In this document: one piece after another, positions 8,201 through 10,875 of the stretch | Layout: each line of letters starts with the position of its first letter | Numbering within the stretch: position 1 is the stretch's first letter | Assembly: GCA_030596145.1 (NCBI GenBank) | Contig: JAUVKS010000036.1 | Coordinates: forward strand, 1-10,875 | Reading direction: 5' to 3' | Length of the DNA stretch: 10,875 nucleotides | Source of the DNA: Pseudomonadota bacterium | Lineage (GTDB): Bacteria; Desulfobacterota; Syntrophia; Syntrophales; JADFWA01 | The notes under the pieces: generated by a model | Told to the model about the DNA's origin: nothing | Seen by the model: only the letters and a program-made list of their open reading frames with translations | Database searches by the model: none | Translations under genes and position numbers: made by a program

Positions 8201-9583
8201 CTGAATGTCTGATACGGTGCCGTCACTGATATAAATAGCCTTCATATCCTGGCCACCGATATCAAGGATAAAAGAAACATCCCTGTCAAACGATTTTGCT
8301 GCCCGATAGTGAGCCATAGTTTCCACGACGCCGTCATCCATGCCAAAGGCGGCCCTGGTCAGGTCTTCTCCATAACCTGTTGCTGCCGTTCTGACAATAT
8401 GCGGTGTAACTCCTGCCTGTTGAAATTGTTCCTGAAATTCTTTCAACCCTGTCCTTACCGCGTGGACAGGGTCACCGTTGTTGGGAGCGTAATATGTTAG
8501 TATTATCCTTTCCTGATCATCAATAAGAACGATCTTTGTTGTGGTGGACCCGGAATCAATGCCCAAGAAGCACGGCTTTCCGTTGACCTGAGAGATGTCT
8601 GTCTTTCTCACCGAATGCTGTTCGTGATTTCTTTCCCAGGCCTCGAACTCCGCCGGATTACTGAATAGCGGAGGGAGTCTGTTTCCAGTATCTTGTAAAG
8701 CAGAAACCTTTCCCGTCTTCAACAATTGTATTAGCTTTTGTATTTCAATTTTAAAGTTCTGGTCACTCCTGTTCTCAATTCCGATCGGGGAATGGTTCAG
8801 GGCTGCACCCATGGCTGGAATAAGTTCAGGATGTTCGGAAACAACCAGATCCTTTTTTATGTCCAGGTTGAGGACATCGACGAAGGTTTTCTGTAATTGC
8901 GGGAAGAATTTCAGTGGCCCGCCGGCAAAAAGAACTTTTTTTCTGATCTCAGAGCCACGTGTAAGTGTGGTAATCACCTGCAGCGCCACCGCATGAAAGA
9001 CAGATGCAGCAATGTCTTCCCTGGAAACCTTACTGCTTAAAAGCGCCTGGACATCCGTTTTAGCGAACACACCGCATCTGGATGCAATAGGGTGTATTGA
9101 AGTGCTTTCTTTGGCCAATCTGTCAAAATCAGCAGGGGACACATCCAACAGCACGGCCATCTGGTCTATGAATGACCCCGTGCCACCGGCACAGTTTCCG
9201 TTCATCCTGATGTCGGGCCGGAAATGATCATCAAAAAATACGATTTTTGAATCTTCACCGCCAATTTCGATAAAAGTCTTGACCTCTGGATAGGAGGTTC
9301 TTATCAGCTTTGCCGACGCCACCACTTCCTGGACAAAGGGGAGACCAAAGGATTCCGCAACTCCCATACCTGCTGAACCGGTTACAGCCAGGTCTAACCG
9401 GATATCTCCCATCTGTGCACGTGCTTCTTCCAGGATAGACAGGATTGTATTCAGCGTCATGGCATTGTGACGGCGATAGTGGGAAAATACAGGTTCCCCC
9501 GAACTATTGCAGATCACCACTTTTACCGTCGTAGAACCGATGTCAATACCAGCAAGATAACTATTTTTGCGATCATTTATCAT
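5213..9583 (-). CDS. Giant acyl-CoA dehydratase/reductase activase fusion: two BcrAD-type ATPase domains, DUF2229-type region, HgdB-like C-terminal half
   Basis: The 1456-residue product (ATG at 9583) combines several parts of the 2-hydroxyacyl-CoA dehydratase / benzoyl-CoA reductase activation system. Activase 1: 'GIDIGSTTVK' (12-21), 'GGEDSK' (108-113), 'NCAGGTGSF' with Cys131, 'SRCGVF' with Cys170. Activase 2: 'GIDSGSTTTK' (341-350), 'GGQDMK' (443-448), Cys466 in 'NEACSSGCGSF', 'TRCTIF' with Cys505. In family members such as HgdC the paired Cys bind a [4Fe-4S] cluster at the dimer interface and ATP drives electron transfer; here both copies could pair within one chain. A Cys cluster follows (630, 633, 637, 656), then DUF2229-like 'FGIPRALNMYE' (696-706). 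After the linker (about 1009-1022) the C-terminal half holds 'NNDMCYP' (Cys1083), 'GGQCRASNY' (Cys1118) and 'QPFGCLANHITGRG' (Cys1372), resembling HgdB-type dehydratase folds. The frame stays open to a TTG at 9658, but residues before the ATG look non-family. GGAG (9597-9600) is 13 bases from the ATG, a poor spacing. The true substrate is unknown and no separate dehydratase subunits are seen nearby. Confidence 0.93.
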   Translation of the reverse strand: MINDRKNSYLAGIDIGSTTVKVVICNSSGEPVFSHYRRHNAMTLNTILSILEEARAQMGDIRLDLAVTGSAGMGVAESFGLPFVQEVVASAKLIRTSYPEVKTFIEIGGEDSKIVFFDDHFRPDIRMNGNCAGGTGSFIDQMAVLLDVSPADFDRLAKESTSIHPIASRCGVFAKTDVQALLSSKVSREDIAASVFHAVALQVITTLTRGSEIRKKVLFAGGPLKFFPQLQKTFVDVLNLDIKKDLVVSEHPELIPAMGAALNHSPIGIENRSDQNFKIEIQKLIQLLKTGKVSALQDTGNRLPPLFSNPAEFEAWERNHEQHSVRKTDISQVNGKPCFLGIDSGSTTTKIVLIDDQERIILTYYAPNNGDPVHAVRTGLKEFQEQFQQAGVTPHIVRTAATGYGEDLTRAAFGMDDGVVETMAHYRAAKSFDRDVSFILDIGGQDMKAIYISDGTVSDIQVNEACSSGCGSFIETFAHSLGYDVSEFARLACQKNDPFDLGTRCTIFMNSKVKQALREGATASDISAGLAYSVIKNSLYKVLKLKDTETLGGKIVAQGGTFRNPAVLRAFEILLGKEVIRPDISELMGAYGAALTALHNYQTDSSEVSQFSAFDLLDQECVFTKKIFHCKGCENRCSTTKLTFENGRNYFTGNRCERFFTNGLQSKEHGRNLIAKKIKLLFDRKMEPDKPPVLTFGIPRALNMYENFPFWCTFLVECGFKVVLSDPSSVKLFEKGIGTVMSDNICFPAKLAHGHIIDLTEKGIDRIFYPTVVYENKEHSDALNSYNCPVVTGYPDVLRSSIDPEGKYGVPIDSPVISFRDSTLLKKQLYTFARQFGINKKMVYLAADKGIAVCREYKEQLKDMAADTINSARENNRLVIVLAGRPYHIDPLINHGIPELLTGHGIDVISEDAIPFTEQYTLEDSNILTQWSYINRLLATAKYVADTEQTELIHITSFGCGLDAISADEVRDIIKGAGKIYTLIKMDEIANLGAVKIRLRSMLEAVKETKGKRQKAKGRNKRINCARMPKEMERTIIVPWFSSLYSPPIPAAFRPLGYKVEVLPPQDRSSVDTGLKYVNNDMCYPAIIVIGDIIKALQSGKYDPKKTAVMLTQTGGQCRASNYVSLTKKAIVNAGFGDVPVLTLSTGDINSQSGFTKRLGMGLIFTDALSKMYLATAAREIRAGETKAIQKKYLSKMEKWIEEANFGGLLNLLKEAVSEFNTVGVKNEPIPVVGVLGEIFVKYNSFSNNNIIEWLIGQGVEVVLPSLSGFFAQNFVNEEFNQNAYLKHSITDRLLTRALDKYNRYYISRTERVMRNFRYHRKPHDLNELAEAASGAISLANQAGEGWLLTAEMIAMLQNGTRNIVCLQPFGCLANHITGRGLERRLKVMFPHLNLLSLDMDAGTSEVNIVNRLHFMVIAAKEEINSKPEKAFYQEKITLHKPPPLVSALRLIFEKL
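6531..6558 (-). repeat. Four tandem 7-bp units inside the activase-fusion linker
   Basis: Read on the minus strand the units are CAAAAGG, CAAGAGG, CAAAAAG and CAAAGGG, then CAG begins a partial fifth. They encode the basic, low-complexity stretch 'GKRQKAKGRNKR' (about residues 1011-1022 of the 1456) between the DUF2229-type region and the C-terminal half. Its composition is unlike the protein on either side. Similar GCAAAAGGC-rich runs are familiar from intergenic DNA of such bacteria, so it looks like an expansion or insertion tolerated in a linker. Confidence 0.75.
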
Positions 9584-9660
9584 TGTTCGTCCATAGCTCC
9601 AAGTAAGTAGGCTGGGGTTTTGTGCCCCACCGGTCAGATGCTCAAAATTTTTGATCAAAA
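9584..9660 (-). other. Leader region of the activase-fusion gene with two palindromes
   Basis: This stretch stays open in the gene's frame back to a TTG (9658), but I treat it as non-coding. It holds the perfect palindrome TTTTGATCAAAA (9649-9660), which overlaps that TTG, and a small hairpin TGGGG/CCCCA (9613-9617 with 9625-9629). The palindrome could be an operator and the hairpin a leader structure. No convincing -35/-10 pair was found. Confidence 0.3.
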
Positions 9661-9666
9661 GTTGAA

Positions 9667-9861
9667 GGATTCGTAAAAAGTCTCCTCAGCTTGTCATTTC
9701 GAGTGAAACGAGAAATCTTTAAACCGTAACACATTGAAAAAACAAGATTTCTCCCGGAGCCTGTCCTGAGCGCAAATGCCAAGATTCCTCGCTTTACTCG
9801 GAATGACAGAAGCGAAGGGGTCGGAATGACATATTCGCCAAATTTGACTTTTTACGAAACC
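9667..9861. mobile_element. MITE-like element with nested inverted repeats, no coding capacity
   Basis: The ends are 16-bp inverted repeats with one mismatch: 9667-9682 and 9846-9861, sharing a perfect 13-bp core TTCGTAAAAAGTC. Inside lie longer arms, 9692-9719 and 9781-9808, that are complementary at 24 of 28 positions (the 'GTCATTyCGAGT...CGAG.AATCTT' type), and a further partial copy TCGGAATGACA at 9821-9831. The sequence outside the element repeats directly: ATCAAAAGTTGAAGG (9654-9668) and ATCAAAGTTGAAGG (9862-9875), like a target-site duplication with one indel. A 63-codon minus-strand frame (9694-9885) only translates the repeat ('VIPSKARNLG') and is not a gene. No transposase is present, so any mobility would be in trans. 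The element accounts for most of the gap between the CmpB-HD gene and the activase gene. Confidence 0.7.
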
Positions 9862-9892
9862 ATCAAAGTTGAAGGTTGCCAGCATCCAGCTT

Positions 9893-10875
9893 TTACACCT
9901 CAGCCTTTAATTTTTTCCTTTCATCTGCGATATAATCTTTAATCGTTAAGTAGGTATCCACGAAGCACACAACCCAGGATTCCGGATAACTTGGGGGGAT
10001 AACCGTAAGAGGCCACATGTGTTTTATAATGATATCCTCTTCTTTTCTTGAGAGGGTTGTCACTTTGCGGGCGTTTTCCAGAGATATCCTGGGATGCCGG
10101 AAGCCATGCAGTCTCGGTCCCTCACGCAACCAGTCATAAAAAAATAAATCATGGAGCAACGCGCCCCTTACTGTTGTGGTGCAATCGAGGGAGAATCTTT
10201 TAGACAACAGGAAACTCTGCCATGCCACCTCTATGCTGTGATCAAGGCGGGTCTTTACGCGATGATGCCTGAAGTCTGCCAGCTTATGAACATCGGGATG
10301 TTCAATCAGTGATCTGGCAATATCCATAAATTCCGCTTCATAATTATCTGAAGCCGGTTTTCTTTTCTCCTTTTTTCCCACAATGAGACCGGCAGATCTA
10401 ACCGTCCAGTCTAAAAACATAACTCCACCCACAACAACGACAAAGATATTTACTGCGACAGGATCTAATAGATGGAAAAAAGAAAGGTATAGAGGCAGTA
10501 CAAGATATTCGAAGGCAAATGCCAGAATCAGCCAGTAGATAGAAAATTGCAGACAGACATAATTTTTAATCCTGAACCGCTGTCCTGAATAATCCCAGAG
10601 TCTAATGTGCAGGCATTCTTCGAAGACAAACCCTGTTATGAATTCAAGACCGGTTGTAACGAAAAGATAAACCAGAACTTTTACCGGCAAACTGCTTCCC
10701 TGTAAATGCGCAACACAAAAAGCAAGAAGAAGGGCGCCGGTTCCATAAATCGGAAGATAAGGTCCCCTTAAGAAGCCTGGATTGATGAAAGTTTTCGCAT
10801 GGTGGGAACGAAAAACTACCTCAAGGATCCAACCGATAATCGAAAAAAAAGCAAAAAGAAACAAATATTCCGACA
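9893..10875 (-). CDS. CmpB-like membrane domain (PF06541 type) fused to an HD domain, 5' end cut by window
   Basis: The N-terminal half is a multi-pass membrane domain of the 'putative ABC-transporter type IV' (CmpB) kind. Numbering from the TTG codon at 10864, it shows 'FSIIGWILEVVF' (7-18), 'GFLRGPYLPIYGTGALLL' (30-47), 'EFITGFVFEECLHIRLWDY' (74-92) and further hydrophobic helices at about 105-130 and 137-152. The C-terminal cytosolic half has HD-hydrolase metal-ligand candidates: His209 ('RLDHS'), His238-Asp239 ('LLHDLF'), His253/His257, His282 ('IKHMW') and Asp303 ('CFVDTY'). HD domains are phosphohydrolases or nucleotide-binding regulators, and the substrate here is unknown. Codons upstream of 10864 stay open (reading Ser-Glu-Tyr), so the real start lies beyond the window edge rather than at that TTG. 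The fusion suggests a membrane sensor or transporter-like part controlling an HD enzyme. It ends about 310 bases before the activase gene with a MITE-like element between, so it need not share its operon. Confidence 0.85.
   Translation of the reverse strand, partial: SEYLFLFAFFSIIGWILEVVFRSHHAKTFINPGFLRGPYLPIYGTGALLLAFCVAHLQGSSLPVKVLVYLFVTTGLEFITGFVFEECLHIRLWDYSGQRFRIKNYVCLQFSIYWLILAFAFEYLVLPLYLSFFHLLDPVAVNIFVVVVGGVMFLDWTVRSAGLIVGKKEKRKPASDNYEAEFMDIARSLIEHPDVHKLADFRHHRVKTRLDHSIEVAWQSFLLSKRFSLDCTTTVRGALLHDLFFYDWLREGPRLHGFRHPRISLENARKVTTLSRKEEDIIIKHMWPLTVIPPSYPESWVVCFVDTYLTIKDYIADERKKLKAEV

Noticed and set aside
9584..9658. 25-residue N-terminal extension of the activase fusion from a TTG codon
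   Set aside because: The residues do not resemble the family, the TTG lies in a palindrome without a ribosome site, and the ASKHA domain begins right after the ATG at 9583.
9692..9808. Possible CRISPR-like spacing of repeated GTCATTCCGAG motifs
   Set aside because: The copies are inverted and diverged, with no regular spacers and no cas genes; a MITE-like element explains them better.
9694..9885. 63-codon minus-strand open frame containing 'VIPSKARNLG'
   Set aside because: It only translates the MITE-like repeat, has no ribosome site, and such peptides recur wherever this intergenic repeat is read in frame.

Overview
The window looks like ordinary chromosomal DNA from an anaerobic bacterium of moderate GC, most likely a former deltaproteobacterium (Desulfobacterota, for example a syntrophic or sulfate-reducing lineage). 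That placement is an inference. It rests on a giant CoA-dehydratase activase fusion typical of strict anaerobes, a TLP1-type thiolase homologue, and a 'GTCATTCCGAGyrAAGCGAGGAATCTT'-like intergenic repeat flanked by 'GACTTTTTACGAA' ends, a style familiar from such genomes. All seven genes supported here lie on the minus strand, so transcription runs from high to low coordinates. I see no RNA gene, CRISPR array, insertion-sequence transposase or phage gene.

In transcription order: (a) 10875-9893, the 3' part of a membrane protein joining a CmpB-like (PF06541-type) multi-helix domain to a cytosolic HD domain; it is cut by the window edge. (b) About 310 bases without a gene, filled mostly by a MITE-like element of about 195 bp with nested inverted repeats. 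(c) 9583-5213, a 1456-residue protein with two ASKHA/BcrAD-type ATPase activase domains, a DUF2229-type region and an HgdB-like C-terminal half. It is followed after 21 bases by (d) a small SRPBCC/START-like lipid-binding protein and then (e) a patatin-like phospholipase/esterase; c-d-e look like one operon. (f) A second unit has its own candidate promoter and two translationally coupled genes: a 382-residue LEA/apolipoprotein-like cytosolic helical protein, and a 357-residue exported protein with three helical repeats. A 13-bp hairpin ends it. (g) A new promoter candidate then drives a thiolase-like protein that lacks both catalytic cysteines and runs off the left edge.

No functional link between all units is proven. 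The activase fusion needs a radical acyl-CoA dehydratase or reductase partner that is not visible here. The SRPBCC, patatin and LEA-like proteins share a plausible lipid/membrane theme. The points most worth following are the repeat-rich exported/cytosolic helical pair, the 7-bp tandem repeat in the inter-domain linker of the activase fusion (unit length not divisible by three), the MITE-like element, and the cysteine-less thiolase homologue.
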